The notes below the pieces were generated by a model. It ran no database searches. It saw only the letters and a list, made by a program, of their open reading frames with translations, and was not told the DNA's origin. From assembly GCA_019308645.1 (NCBI GenBank), contig JAFDHR010000071.1:1-9239 (forward strand): a DNA stretch of 9,239 nt, given 5' to 3'. Positions 1 through 6,960 of the stretch are shown in pieces. The stretch comes from Deltaproteobacteria bacterium. Its GTDB lineage: Bacteria; Desulfobacterota; DSM-4660; Desulfatiglandales; B25-G16. Within the stretch, counting starts at the first letter, position 1. Every line of letters begins with the position of its first letter. The position numbers and the translations under genes are program-made.

Positions 1-344
1 GAGATCTCTTATCTGAGACATCGTTTCTTACATTTCAAAAGTATAATCCAGACGAATACAACTATAGCTACATGCCCGTTCTCTTTGACAGCGAAGAGCT
101 TTTGTTACGCGTGACTGATCGCTTGGTTGGTGATAAGATATATCCCCGCCGATACTTCTACCCTTCCTTGAATACGGTTCCCATTTTCGCTCCACAGGAT
201 TCATTACCTGTTTCCGAGCGGGTAGCCCGTTCGATTCTTTGCTTACCAATCTATGATGTGCTCCCTAATGAAGATATCAAACGCATTTGTGTTGTGGATG
301 AATGTGGTGTAGACAAATGGGGTCATCCAACTTTCATGGGTTGA
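1..344 (+). CDS. DegT/DnrJ/EryC1/StrS-family PLP sugar aminotransferase, C-terminal fragment (5' end outside window)
   Basis: The frame is open from position 3 to a TGA at 342-344 and gives 113 residues with no upstream stop, so the gene starts before the window. The first in-frame ATG (position 72) lies inside the conserved stretch YNYSYMPVLF (fragment residues 19-28) and is not the real start. IYPRRYFYPSLN (46-57) and the later LPVSERVARSILCLPIYD (68-85) are hallmark C-terminal motifs of DegT-type aminotransferases, which transfer an amino group from glutamate or a similar donor to keto-sugar nucleotides in the cytoplasm. The catalytic lysine lies further upstream and is not visible. The product would be an amino sugar for O-antigen, capsule or another glycan. 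The family is clear; the exact sugar substrate cannot be judged from this part. It converges on the minus-strand glycosyltransferase gene with a 35-base gap and no obvious strong terminator. Confidence 0.9.
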   Translation, partial: DLLSETSFLTFQKYNPDEYNYSYMPVLFDSEELLLRVTDRLVGDKIYPRRYFYPSLNTVPIFAPQDSLPVSERVARSILCLPIYDVLPNEDIKRICVVDECGVDKWGHPTFMG

Positions 345-379
345 GTTTCACCATGCCTGAGTCAAGACTATCTGGGCGT

Positions 380-1486
380 CTATGGAAGTAGGTGCTTATA
401 AAGAGATAATAAATCTTTACATGATTCTTCTATGCTCATCTCCTCACGTACATAGCGCATACCGTTCTCTCTGATAGTATTGTATTTGTCCGGATCATTG
501 AATAAGTCAGCAATAATACTCGCCAGTTTATTCGAATCCCCGGAAGGAAAGCTTAAGGCGGTTTTTCCACCTTGTCTTAAATTTCTCAAGAAGGCATGGT
601 CTGATAAGACAACAGGTGTTCCCCATGCCATAGACTCTATGACGGAGGTTGGAATGAATATCCTTTCTTCACGTGCATAGGGAAAAATGAAGAGCTCCAC
701 ACTCTTGAAAATATCCGGCACAGTTACCTGTCCGGTTAATTGGATGCATTCTCTCGGCCAGGTATTATTGGGGTCAGACAAGAGTAGATCTCTTAATTTG
801 GGATTTTCCAGGAGTGGGACCGCAACAATAAGCTGAGCTCCTATTTCGGTCAGTTTTTTGCCAGCTTTTAGTAAAGTAGACAGGCCACGACGTTCAAGAA
901 CATATCTTAATCGTTTTCGGGTCTGTTGCCACATGCCACCCATAAATAGCAATTTTGGATGCTTCGGTATGTCCTTGCGGTGTTCTAAAGACGGCGCTTT
1001 GTTTTCAAAACGGATACCCAAACGCACCTGTTTCTCATATCCGCTAGAAAACTGATTCAGCACTAAATGGCTTACCCATGGTTTAAGCATTTTCGGGGTG
1101 GCTTCTTTGCTGATGGAGTACATTATCGTAAAACAAGGCACCGAATGTCTTCTACATAATCTGTCAACATTCCACATAGTCCAGGTGTTGGCCAGCCGAT
1201 ATATATGTTGAAATGAGGCATAAGGAAAATGGCAAACAAAATTCGGCTTGAAATCTTTTATAATCGGCCCAATGGCCTTTTGCAGGAAGATGAGATGAGA
1301 CGGACCCCATCCTCGCTCCGCTGAGTTATTTGGTACGGGGAAATCCGTTGTCTGACCCCTTGCCTTGGTACAGAGGAGCAAGACATCATGTTCCTTGCTT
1401 AATGCAAGGCTAAGGTCACGCACAAATCTCTTCCGGCCCTCTGTCCAGGGGCTACATATCTCAGGTGCCACCAATAAAATTTTCAT
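380..1486 (-). CDS. GT4-type glycosyltransferase (glycosyl transferases group 1)
   Basis: A 368-residue protein with the two-domain GT-B layout of family GT4. The N-terminus MKILLVAPE starts the first Rossmann-like domain. A strand-loop LFMGGM (180-185), followed by TRKR and an amphipathic segment (about 189-212), occupies the place where the donor-binding domain usually has VGRL...KG. FPYAREERIFIPTSVIESMA (268-287, ending before WGTPVV) is the GT4 C-terminal signature, with Glu284 as the conserved second glutamate of EX7E. The first glutamate position is Ile276, although Glu273-Glu274 lie close by. Such enzymes transfer a sugar from a nucleotide-sugar to a lipid-linked or protein acceptor, usually at the inner membrane face; donor and acceptor are unknown here. 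The ATG at 1486-1484 overlaps the stop of the upstream methyltransferase in an ATGA, which implies translational coupling. The gene ends with TAG at 382-380, convergent with the aminotransferase gene. Confidence 0.9.
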   Translation of the reverse strand: MKILLVAPEICSPWTEGRKRFVRDLSLALSKEHDVLLLCTKARGQTTDFPVPNNSAERGWGPSHLIFLQKAIGPIIKDFKPNFVCHFPYASFQHIYRLANTWTMWNVDRLCRRHSVPCFTIMYSISKEATPKMLKPWVSHLVLNQFSSGYEKQVRLGIRFENKAPSLEHRKDIPKHPKLLFMGGMWQQTRKRLRYVLERRGLSTLLKAGKKLTEIGAQLIVAVPLLENPKLRDLLLSDPNNTWPRECIQLTGQVTVPDIFKSVELFIFPYAREERIFIPTSVIESMAWGTPVVLSDHAFLRNLRQGGKTALSFPSGDSNKLASIIADLFNDPDKYNTIRENGMRYVREEMSIEESCKDLLSLYKHLLP

Positions 1487-2226
1487 GACCCTTTTCTACC
1501 ACAGACGACAAATTGCTCCGCCAAGCATCTAAGAGGTTTACGTTGATGTTTGAGCCCCAAGAAAAAAGCAAGATTTTGGGAAAACCAGCAAGGAATTATC
1601 AAATGGGTTCCACCTATGCCGTAACACACAGTCTTAGTAACGCCCAATTTGTTAAGTGCCTTTTCTGTGGCTTTTATTCTGTTATAGTTGCTATCTGGAG
1701 CGACACGATGATAACGAATCAAATTGTAAATCAGGAAAGGTATTGCTAGAAGCCAGCGACTAAAAAAATTGTCGAAATCAACAACTAACAATCCTCCCGG
1801 TTTTAACACGCGCAACATCTCAACGATTAGAAGCTGTTGCTGTTCATGAGGGAACAAGTGGAGAAAACGGGTAGAGATTAGAGCGTCGAAGGTCTCATTT
1901 TCAAAAGGCAATTGGAAGGCATCCGTCTCCAAGAAAAGACTAAGCCCTTGACAAAGAGCACGAGCTTGGTGCATCATTTGCGGGGTTAAATCGCAGGCCA
2001 CCGGCCGGAATCCCATGTCGACAGAGAGTTTTGTGATATGGCCGGTGCCGCAGGCCACTTCCAGAACCCTGGCCTGGCGTGATAAGGGATCAAGCACCTC
2101 GCAAAGGACATGGTGATGTAAGCTTTGAAAAAGCCTTCCATAAAGCGTTTCGTAGCGTAGTGCATGGTAACGGACGGACTCATTTCTGTAAAATTCCTTG
2201 TAGCGGGTAGATTCTAAATTTATCAT
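1483..2226 (-). CDS. Class I SAM-dependent methyltransferase (Methyltransf_11 type)
   Basis: A 247-residue cytosolic protein with a classical Rossmann methyltransferase core. Motif I is VLEVACGTGH (54-63), which binds S-adenosylmethionine. VACDLTPQMM (75-84) supplies the acidic residue Asp79 expected to hold the ribose. TDAFQLPF (101-108) resembles the usual D-A-x-x-L-P-F adenine-binding segment. LRVLKPGGLLVVD (138-150) is the post-core motif. The C-terminal third (about 155-215) is more hydrophobic and may hold the acceptor site. The methyl acceptor is unknown; context with a glycosyltransferase suggests a sugar, a lipid-linked glycan or a quinone-like lipid. It is the first gene of a two-gene minus-strand unit, and its TGA is embedded in the ATGA that starts the glycosyltransferase. 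Only an AGG about 10 bases upstream resembles a Shine-Dalgarno site. The start is divergent from the membrane protein gene, with 40 bases between the start codons. Confidence 0.92.
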   Translation of the reverse strand: MINLESTRYKEFYRNESVRYHALRYETLYGRLFQSLHHHVLCEVLDPLSRQARVLEVACGTGHITKLSVDMGFRPVACDLTPQMMHQARALCQGLSLFLETDAFQLPFENETFDALISTRFLHLFPHEQQQLLIVEMLRVLKPGGLLVVDFDNFFSRWLLAIPFLIYNLIRYHRVAPDSNYNRIKATEKALNKLGVTKTVCYGIGGTHLIIPCWFSQNLAFFLGLKHQRKPLRCLAEQFVVCGRKGS

Positions 2227-2266
2227 GGTATAAGACCTAATATCTAAAAAACTTTAAGGACTGTTC

Positions 2267-3208
2267 ATGAAAAGTCAATTTATAAGTAACAAGTTGATTT
2301 GGCTATTCATTTTATTTGCACTTCTCATTGGTGCGGCCATCTACCTGATTCCTAATTTTCGTAGCGATATCCTAATATTATTACGCAGGATGAGACTATC
2401 ATTTCTTGGGGTTGCTTTCCTCTTTACAATTTTGCATTTTTTAATGGAACCTGCGCGCTGGTATTTTTACTTAGAAAATCTGTCAAGACCAGACAGGGTA
2501 TCGTACAAAAAGCTATTATGTATCTTTTCTGTGACTGCACTTGTTACCTATATCTTTCCGGCCAAACTCGGTCTGCCGGTAAGAATGTATCTTTTAACCT
2601 CACAAATAAAAATAACATTGTTAAAAGTGACAACTTTTATGGCCTTAGATGGTCTATTGAACTATTCGTTGTGGGGAGTTCCGGCTCTAATTTTCCTGCC
2701 GGTCTACGGTATTGATTTCCCGCAATATACTTTTTTATTCCTGTTGATAATACCTGTTCTTTTGCTTTTCGCTTACCTGCTACGGCAAAGGTTGCGGAAT
2801 CTTTTGAAGACACTGTATGACAATATCCGTTTGCTCACCCTGAAATCTACATTTGCGGCGACACTGTTTTTACTCTTTGACATTACCAGTTACATCTGCC
2901 GCCATTCATTGATACTTGCTGCGCTAAATGTGCAAGTTCCTTTTTTTCAAGTGGCCATTATTACCATTATTAGCATATTCGGAGGATTTATATCCATGAT
3001 TCCCATGGGAATGGGAGCCTACGATGTGACCATAATACTACTTCTAACCCAGTCAGGGGTTTCCTATGAAACTGCCTTGCTGGTGCCCCTGGTCAATCGA
3101 ACCGGGAATATTCTTGCAAGCATTGTTCTGGGAAGTCCATCGAGCTACGCTCTGGGAGTTTCTTTCTGGACGTTGCGCAACAAGTGTGGATCCGGAATAA
3201 AGGAGTGA
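2267..3208 (+). CDS. Flippase-like integral membrane protein (LPG_synthase_TM / UPF0104 family)
   Basis: A 313-residue protein dominated by hydrophobic segments, roughly at residues 9-29, 44-60, 84-100, 130-147, 153-171, 196-219, 226-245, 255-270 and 279-298. The FPAKLGLPVRMYLL segment (97-110) and the pattern MIPMGMGAYDVTIILLL followed by ETALLVPLVNR (244-278) match the two conserved regions of the family that includes the membrane domain of MprF and AglD-neighbourhood proteins. That family is associated with lipid or lipid-linked sugar translocation or modification, but the substrate differs between members. There is no soluble aminoacyl-transferase domain, so it is not a full MprF. AAGGA at 2256-2260, six bases before the ATG, supports this start. 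It lies divergent from the methyltransferase-glycosyltransferase pair. The family assignment is fairly firm; function is inferred only from context. A long AT-rich gap follows. Confidence 0.85.
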   Translation: MKSQFISNKLIWLFILFALLIGAAIYLIPNFRSDILILLRRMRLSFLGVAFLFTILHFLMEPARWYFYLENLSRPDRVSYKKLLCIFSVTALVTYIFPAKLGLPVRMYLLTSQIKITLLKVTTFMALDGLLNYSLWGVPALIFLPVYGIDFPQYTFLFLLIIPVLLLFAYLLRQRLRNLLKTLYDNIRLLTLKSTFAATLFLLFDITSYICRHSLILAALNVQVPFFQVAIITIISIFGGFISMIPMGMGAYDVTIILLLTQSGVSYETALLVPLVNRTGNILASIVLGSPSSYALGVSFWTLRNKCGSGIKE

Positions 3209-3375
3209 AAAATTCCCTTTCCACTTCAGTACACTTTTTAAATCGCTACTGGGCAGAGACCTCCTTCAGGCTTAATAGTACAGAAATATCGAGGACTTAT
3301 TAATATCCTGACCTGATGTGGGATAGAAAAAGGGGAGCATTACAATTATTTTACCGGAACAAACGGAACGTGAAA

Positions 3376-3573
3376 TTATTGTTCGAAAAAGGCCCATTCA
3401 TCCTCGTCCCCTCCATGAGGATTATTGGTATACAAAAACCGGTAATTCTTTTTCAAAAAGTTCTTATCGGTAAGAGACTTCAAAAGGAAGGCTAATGTCA
3501 AGCTCTTTATGCAAATTGCATATTTAAAATAGTATATTACTACTTCCAGGTTAAATTGAAAATTGGGTATTTT
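3376..3573 (-). pseudogene. Possible C-terminal remnant of an unrecognised gene
   Basis: On the minus strand a frame of 65 codons runs from a stop at 3576-3574 to TAA at 3378-3376. The last 16 residues read NNPHGGDEDEWAFFEQ, preceded by KKNYRFLYT. This acidic, aromatic, low-leucine ending looks like a real protein terminus rather than random AT-rich translation. The frame has no ATG and no Shine-Dalgarno site; the only conventional alternative starts are in-frame TTG codons with no ribosome site. The first 20 or so residues are rich in Ile, Tyr and Phe and look like chance translation. I read it as possibly the decayed end of a gene once transcribed toward the flippase-like gene. I recognise no family. 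It may simply be a chance open frame. Confidence 0.25.
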
Positions 3574-3747
3574 TTATGGTGAGGTAATTTATGTTACTAA
3601 TACTGAAAAACTAAATTTTATCAAGTCGATAACGTTAAAAAAACTTTAAATACATATTATAAATGTGATCATTGGGCAGCATTAAAACGTATCTTACGCT
3701 ATTTTTGACTTTTTTTTGCAAGGCTATATTTTAAAATCACTTACGAC

Positions 3748-3753
3748 TATACT
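3748..3753 (+). promoter_or_regulatory. Candidate -10 element of the archease-rtcB promoter
   Basis: TATACT matches the bacterial -10 consensus at five of six positions and lies 23 bases before the archease ATG. A start of transcription near 3760 would leave a very short leader, which fits the absence of a good Shine-Dalgarno site. The -35 region is poor: TTGACT at 3705-3710 is too far upstream for this -10 and fits neither TATATT (14-base spacer) nor TAAAAT (21-base spacer) well. Tentative. Confidence 0.3.
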
Positions 3754-3776
3754 ACCTTTATCTAGATTTTGAGATT

Positions 3777-4205
3777 ATGGATTCCACTCCCTTATCCTAT
3801 CATATCATAGACCATACAGCCGACTTAGGGATAATTGTACAAGGCACAGATGAAAAAAATCTTTTTATCAGAGCAGCCCAGGCCATGACTGATCTTATGG
3901 TGGAGGGTGATATCAGCAAGGAAACAGTTATTAAGGATGTTTTAGTGGAAGGTGAAGATTTTCCGGATCTCATGGTGAGATGGCTTGGAGAGATTCTCTA
4001 TCTATTTGATGGTGAGAAATTAATAGTAAATTCAATAAAGATTAAATCTATTAGTCCAATCCAACTGAAATCTATACTTACTCTCAGCAGTTTCGATCCG
4101 GAACATCATCAGGTCAAAAGAGAAATAAAGGCTGTTACCTATCATCAGATTTCAGTTGATAAAGCCAATGATGGGTGGCAGGCAAGAGTTATATTTGATA
4201 TTTAA
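3777..4205 (+). CDS. Archease, RtcB ligase cofactor
   Basis: A 142-residue protein of the usual archease length. The N-terminus carries IIDHTADLGI (10-19), the family's signature with Asp12 and His13. LMVRWLGEILYLFD (65-78) is the conserved helix, IKAVTYH (117-123) the conserved strand, and the protein ends in ARVIFDI with Asp141 just before the C-terminus. In this family the N-terminal aspartate and the C-terminal aspartate form a metal site needed for activity. Archease speeds guanylylation of RtcB, allows multiple turnover and can broaden nucleotide use. The partner gene rtcB follows on the same strand after 105 bases, so the context agrees fully. The ATG at 3777 has only a weak GAG upstream (3771-3773); no better in-frame start is visible. 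Possible co-transcription with rtcB is inferred from strand and proximity. Confidence 0.95.
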   Translation: MDSTPLSYHIIDHTADLGIIVQGTDEKNLFIRAAQAMTDLMVEGDISKETVIKDVLVEGEDFPDLMVRWLGEILYLFDGEKLIVNSIKIKSISPIQLKSILTLSSFDPEHHQVKREIKAVTYHQISVDKANDGWQARVIFDI

Positions 4206-4215
4206 GGACTATTAC

Positions 4216-4298
4216 GATTGAGGTATTTTGGATTGAGGAATTGAGGAATTATAAAAATTTTAGGCACTTTAGCTCACTTTAGCTCACTTTAGGCACTT
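4216..4298 (+). repeat. Two adjoining short tandem repeats between archease and rtcB
   Basis: GATTGAGG occurs at 4216-4223 and 4231-4238, and ATTGAGG again at 4240-4246. Immediately after, a 10-base unit runs through 4261-4298: TAGGCACTTT, AGCTCACTTT, AGCTCACTTT and AGGCACTT, about 3.8 copies with the outer copies carrying GG in place of CT. The array ends 12 bases before the rtcB ATG. It is too short and too regular to be a minisatellite by chance, and it does not encode a protein. It could vary in copy number between strains; no function is evident. Confidence 0.85.
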
Positions 4299-4310
4299 GA
4301 TCAGTAAGTT

Positions 4311-5750
4311 ATGGATTTTACAATAAAAAAAATAGATGAATGGCGTTTCCTCATACCTAAAACTGGCGCCATGAGGGTGCCGGGCCTTATTTTTTCCAGC
4401 TCTCAGCTTATGCCAAATATTAAAGATGATCAGAGCCTTCAGCAGGTAGTTAATGTGGCCACCTTGCCTGGTATTGTCAAACATTCGCTTGCCATGCCAG
4501 ATATACATTGGGGTTATGGATTCCCTATAGGAGGGGTGGCGGCCTTTAATATGGAAGAAGGAATCATCTCACCTGGGGGAGTTGGCTACGACATAAACTG
4601 CGGTGTCAGGCTTCTGACTACCGCTCTTGTGGCGCATGAGATCAGACCTCAGATAAAAGAGCTTGTTTTAGCCCTCTTTAAAAACATCCCTACAGGTGTT
4701 GGCTCCAGAGGAAGGATACGACTATCAAAAAAGGAGGAGAGAAAGGTAGCTGTTGAGGGCGCTTCATGGGCTATAGGTAGAGGCATGGGTGAAAAAGAAG
4801 ATCTCGAAAGAACAGAGGATCATGGGGTCATGAAAGGGGCTGATCCCGGGGCTATAAGTGACAGGGCATTTAAACGCGGGCACGATGAACTCGGAACACT
4901 TGGCTCCGGTAATCATTTTTTGGAGATACAGGTAGTTGATGAGATATATGATACAAAAATAGCGAATGTTTTTAATCTTTTTGAAGGGCAGCTCACCGTA
5001 CTTATTCATACAGGATCAAGGGGATTTGGGCATCAGGTCTGCGATGATTTCTTAAAGGAGATGGTAACCCATGCCAGAGAGTTAGGATTTACTCTGCCTG
5101 ATCGACAGTTAGCCTGTGCGTATATTACATCTGACATGGGAAAAAAATATCTCTCGGGTATGGCCTGTGCAGCCAACTATGCCTGGGCAAACAGGCAGAT
5201 AATCATGCACTGTACCAAGGAGACATTTGAGAAGGTCTTACAAATAAGCCCCAATGACCTGAAGATGGAGCTTCTCTATGATGTGTGCCACAACATTGCC
5301 AAATTAGAGACACATGTAGTAGATGGCAAAAAGGTTACCCTGTGTGTTCACCGAAAAGGCGCTACCCGATCCCTTCCACCTGGCCACCCGGATGTCCCCC
5401 AAAGATACAGGAAGGTAGGGCAGCCAGTCCTCATACCTGGCGACATGGGCACTTACTCCTATGTATTGGCAGGCTCTCAAAAGGCTATGGAAGAGTCCTT
5501 TGGCTCGACCTGCCATGGGGCAGGCAGGCTTTTAAGCAGAAGGCAGGCCATTAAGATGTCAAAAGGGAGGGCCATTTATCGAGAGCTGGAAGATAAGGGG
5601 ATCTTTGTTCAATCAAGGGGGCGGACTACTTTAAGAGAGGAGATCTCCGAGGCCTATAAGGATGTCTCTTTAGTGGTTGAGGCTGTTCATATGGCCGGAT
5701 TAGCAAAAAAAGTAGCCCGATTAAGGCCACTTGGTGTGATAAAAGGCTAA
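4311..5750 (+). CDS. rtcB: RtcB, RNA-splicing/repair ligase (GTP-dependent, 3'-phosphate to 5'-OH)
   Basis: A 479-residue protein, the normal full length. All expected active-site residues are visible: Asp94 and Cys97 in GGVGYDINCGVRLL (89-102), His202 in GSGNHFLE (198-205), His233 in LIHTGSRGFGHQ (231-242), His327 in DVCHNIAK (324-331), and the guanylylated His402 in STCHGAGRLLSR (399-410). The Asp, Cys and the first three His residues bind Mn(II) in the family. The enzyme joins RNA 2',3'-cyclic phosphate or 3'-phosphate ends to 5'-hydroxyl ends using GTP, serving tRNA splicing in archaea and RNA repair in bacteria. No intein interrupts it, although RtcB is a frequent intein host. The start at 4311 matches the family's N-terminus, but no clear Shine-Dalgarno site precedes it. 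No rtcA or rtcR is seen nearby; archease lies upstream instead. It ends convergent to the popT-like gene, 38 bases apart. Confidence 0.98.
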   Translation: MDFTIKKIDEWRFLIPKTGAMRVPGLIFSSSQLMPNIKDDQSLQQVVNVATLPGIVKHSLAMPDIHWGYGFPIGGVAAFNMEEGIISPGGVGYDINCGVRLLTTALVAHEIRPQIKELVLALFKNIPTGVGSRGRIRLSKKEERKVAVEGASWAIGRGMGEKEDLERTEDHGVMKGADPGAISDRAFKRGHDELGTLGSGNHFLEIQVVDEIYDTKIANVFNLFEGQLTVLIHTGSRGFGHQVCDDFLKEMVTHARELGFTLPDRQLACAYITSDMGKKYLSGMACAANYAWANRQIIMHCTKETFEKVLQISPNDLKMELLYDVCHNIAKLETHVVDGKKVTLCVHRKGATRSLPPGHPDVPQRYRKVGQPVLIPGDMGTYSYVLAGSQKAMEESFGSTCHGAGRLLSRRQAIKMSKGRAIYRELEDKGIFVQSRGRTTLREEISEAYKDVSLVVEAVHMAGLAKKVARLRPLGVIKG

Positions 5751-5788
5751 CAGTAGTTGTGCAAGAAGTGGGTACCAACCTTTTTCAT

Positions 5789-6706
5789 CTAACTGTTCTT
5801 GTGTGCCCAGAGATCCAAACCCCACACAACCAGAACACCAATAAACATAAAGAGCAGCGCAAGACCAACCTCTATGGTAAAAGAGGAAGGGATGATATTG
5901 CTTTGCAGAGAGGGAATTTCCTTTCCATGGCTGTCGATAAAAGTGGTTAAGGTCTCTTTCCACGGCCAGATTTTCCTTAAAGAGCCAAGCATGAGACCGA
6001 TCAGGATTGCCATGGTCAGATCATGGTATCTTTTTAGGAGCCATCCTAATACCTGAGCAAAGCTTATAAGTCCCACTACGGCGCCAGATGCTATAATGAA
6101 AAGGGTAAAAAAATCTTTGTTGTTTAATGCCTCAAGGATGTAGCGATATTTTCCCAGCAGCACCAGGATGTAAGCACCTGATATCCCGGGCAGAATCATT
6201 GCGCAGATGGCAATAAAACCGCTTACAAAGATAAACCACGGGGCATTCGGTGTAGCTACAGGCATTACACCAAACAAAAAATAGGCGGCAATTGTCCCGA
6301 ATGCTATCGCAACAATGGTAGTTATTCTCCATTTTTTTACCACCCTGCTGACTGTAATTACAGAGGATAAAATCAATCCAAAGAAAAAGGACCAGACAAT
6401 AACCGGATAGCTATCTAAAAGCCAGCTCAGTACCTCTGCCAGAGAGAAGGTGGCCAGTAAAATACCCAGACCAAGAGGTAAAAGAAATGTCCAGGAAACA
6501 GATGTGATTGCCTCTCTGATTTTAAACAGGGTGATAAGCCTTAAAAATCTAAGATTAATTGAGCGGATTGCATCAATTAGTTCTTCGTATATGCCAAGGA
6601 TGAGGGCCATGGTTCCCCCTGATACACCAGGAATAACATTTGCTGCGCCCATTAAAAATCCTTTAATTGCAAGAATAATAAAATTAAGTAACGATTGTGA
6701 TGACAT
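5789..6706 (-). CDS. popT: DUF368 membrane protein, PopT-type polyprenyl-phosphate transporter
   Basis: A 305-residue polytopic membrane protein with the two DUF368 signatures. The first is ANVIPGVSGGTMALILGIY (22-40) and the second AMILPGISGAYILVLLGKY (169-187). These are related to each other, which suggests two pseudo-symmetric halves. GLMLGSLRKIWPWK (237-250) is a further DUF368 hallmark. Work published in 2023 identified DUF368 (PopT) and DedA-type proteins as undecaprenyl-phosphate translocases that return the carrier lipid to the cytoplasmic face. That assignment here rests on family membership. The neighbouring upstream gene encodes UppP, which makes the proposed substrate. The ATG at 6706-6704 begins at the expected distance from the first motif but lacks a close Shine-Dalgarno site; an AGGA lies about 15 bases away. 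It ends convergent with rtcB with no clear intrinsic terminator in the short gap. Confidence 0.92.
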   Translation of the reverse strand: MSSQSLLNFIILAIKGFLMGAANVIPGVSGGTMALILGIYEELIDAIRSINLRFLRLITLFKIREAITSVSWTFLLPLGLGILLATFSLAEVLSWLLDSYPVIVWSFFFGLILSSVITVSRVVKKWRITTIVAIAFGTIAAYFLFGVMPVATPNAPWFIFVSGFIAICAMILPGISGAYILVLLGKYRYILEALNNKDFFTLFIIASGAVVGLISFAQVLGWLLKRYHDLTMAILIGLMLGSLRKIWPWKETLTTFIDSHGKEIPSLQSNIIPSSFTIEVGLALLFMFIGVLVVWGLDLWAHKNS

Positions 6707-6939
6707 AATTTGCTATTTTTTCCTATGTTATAATTCACCTGGAAAAATATTTGACACGATTACAGGCCCGCCCTGGCGCGACAGAAGAAGCTTCGTTTAC
6801 AATTAACTGTGTTAACCATTAGATGCTGGGAATTGATAGCAGTTTCTCTTGTAATCAGGTCTGGGCCAGGGATAGACAAGATTTCTATTTCCTCTATACT
6901 CTTTAAATTTGGGGTAGATCTAAATTCTAATGATCGCTT

Positions 6940-6960
6940 AAAAGCCCCGCTTAAGCGGGG
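6940..6960 (-). terminator. Probable intrinsic terminator of uppP
   Basis: The palindrome CCCCGC-TTAA-GCGGGG at 6945-6960 forms a six-pair all G/C stem with a four-base loop. Read on the minus strand it is followed by C and then TTTT (6943-6940), the arrangement of a rho-independent terminator. It lies about 190 bases after the uppP stop and about 235 before the popT-like start, so it would separate the two transcripts. The T-run is short, so termination may be partial. Confidence 0.5.

Larger units (their letters stand above)
3209..3776. other. 568-base AT-rich gap without a convincing complete gene
   Basis: Between the flippase-like gene and archease I see no complete gene with a start and ribosome site. 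The part around 3360-3420 is richer in G and C than its flanks and is open on both strands: a plus-strand frame 3327-3473 of 48 codons, and a longer minus-strand frame 3376-3573 described separately. A perfect odd palindrome TATGCAA-A-TTGCATA lies at 3508-3522, with TAGTA-TAT-TACTA close by at 3530-3542. From about 3580 to 3776 the sequence is almost entirely A and T, as expected for a promoter region ahead of archease. No tRNA or structured RNA is recognisable. Confidence 0.5.

Noticed and set aside
72..344. Aminotransferase fragment annotated as a complete 90-residue protein starting at ATG 72
   Set aside because: The frame is open to the window edge and the family motif YNYSYMPVLF spans this methionine, so it is an internal residue.
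3327..3473. Plus-strand frame of 48 codons in the 568-base gap
   Set aside because: No start codon or ribosome site, and it overlaps the longer minus-strand frame that has a more protein-like ending.
3591..3614. Tiny ORF MLLILKN preceded by GGTGAGG, as a possible leader peptide
   Set aside because: Seven codons in AT-rich DNA, about 160 bases before archease, with no attenuator hairpin or regulatory codon run; most likely chance.
5285..5554. Plus-strand and minus-strand frames inside rtcB, and similar overlapping frames inside other genes
   Set aside because: They are shadows of strongly conserved genes, lack ribosome sites, and show no recognisable domain.
4311..5750. Possible intein in rtcB
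   Set aside because: RtcB is a known intein host, but all active-site motifs are uninterrupted and the length of 479 residues is normal.
6751..6779. TTGACA at 6751-6756 as a plus-strand promoter
   Set aside because: The -10 position is G/C-rich (TGGCGC) and no plus-strand gene follows.
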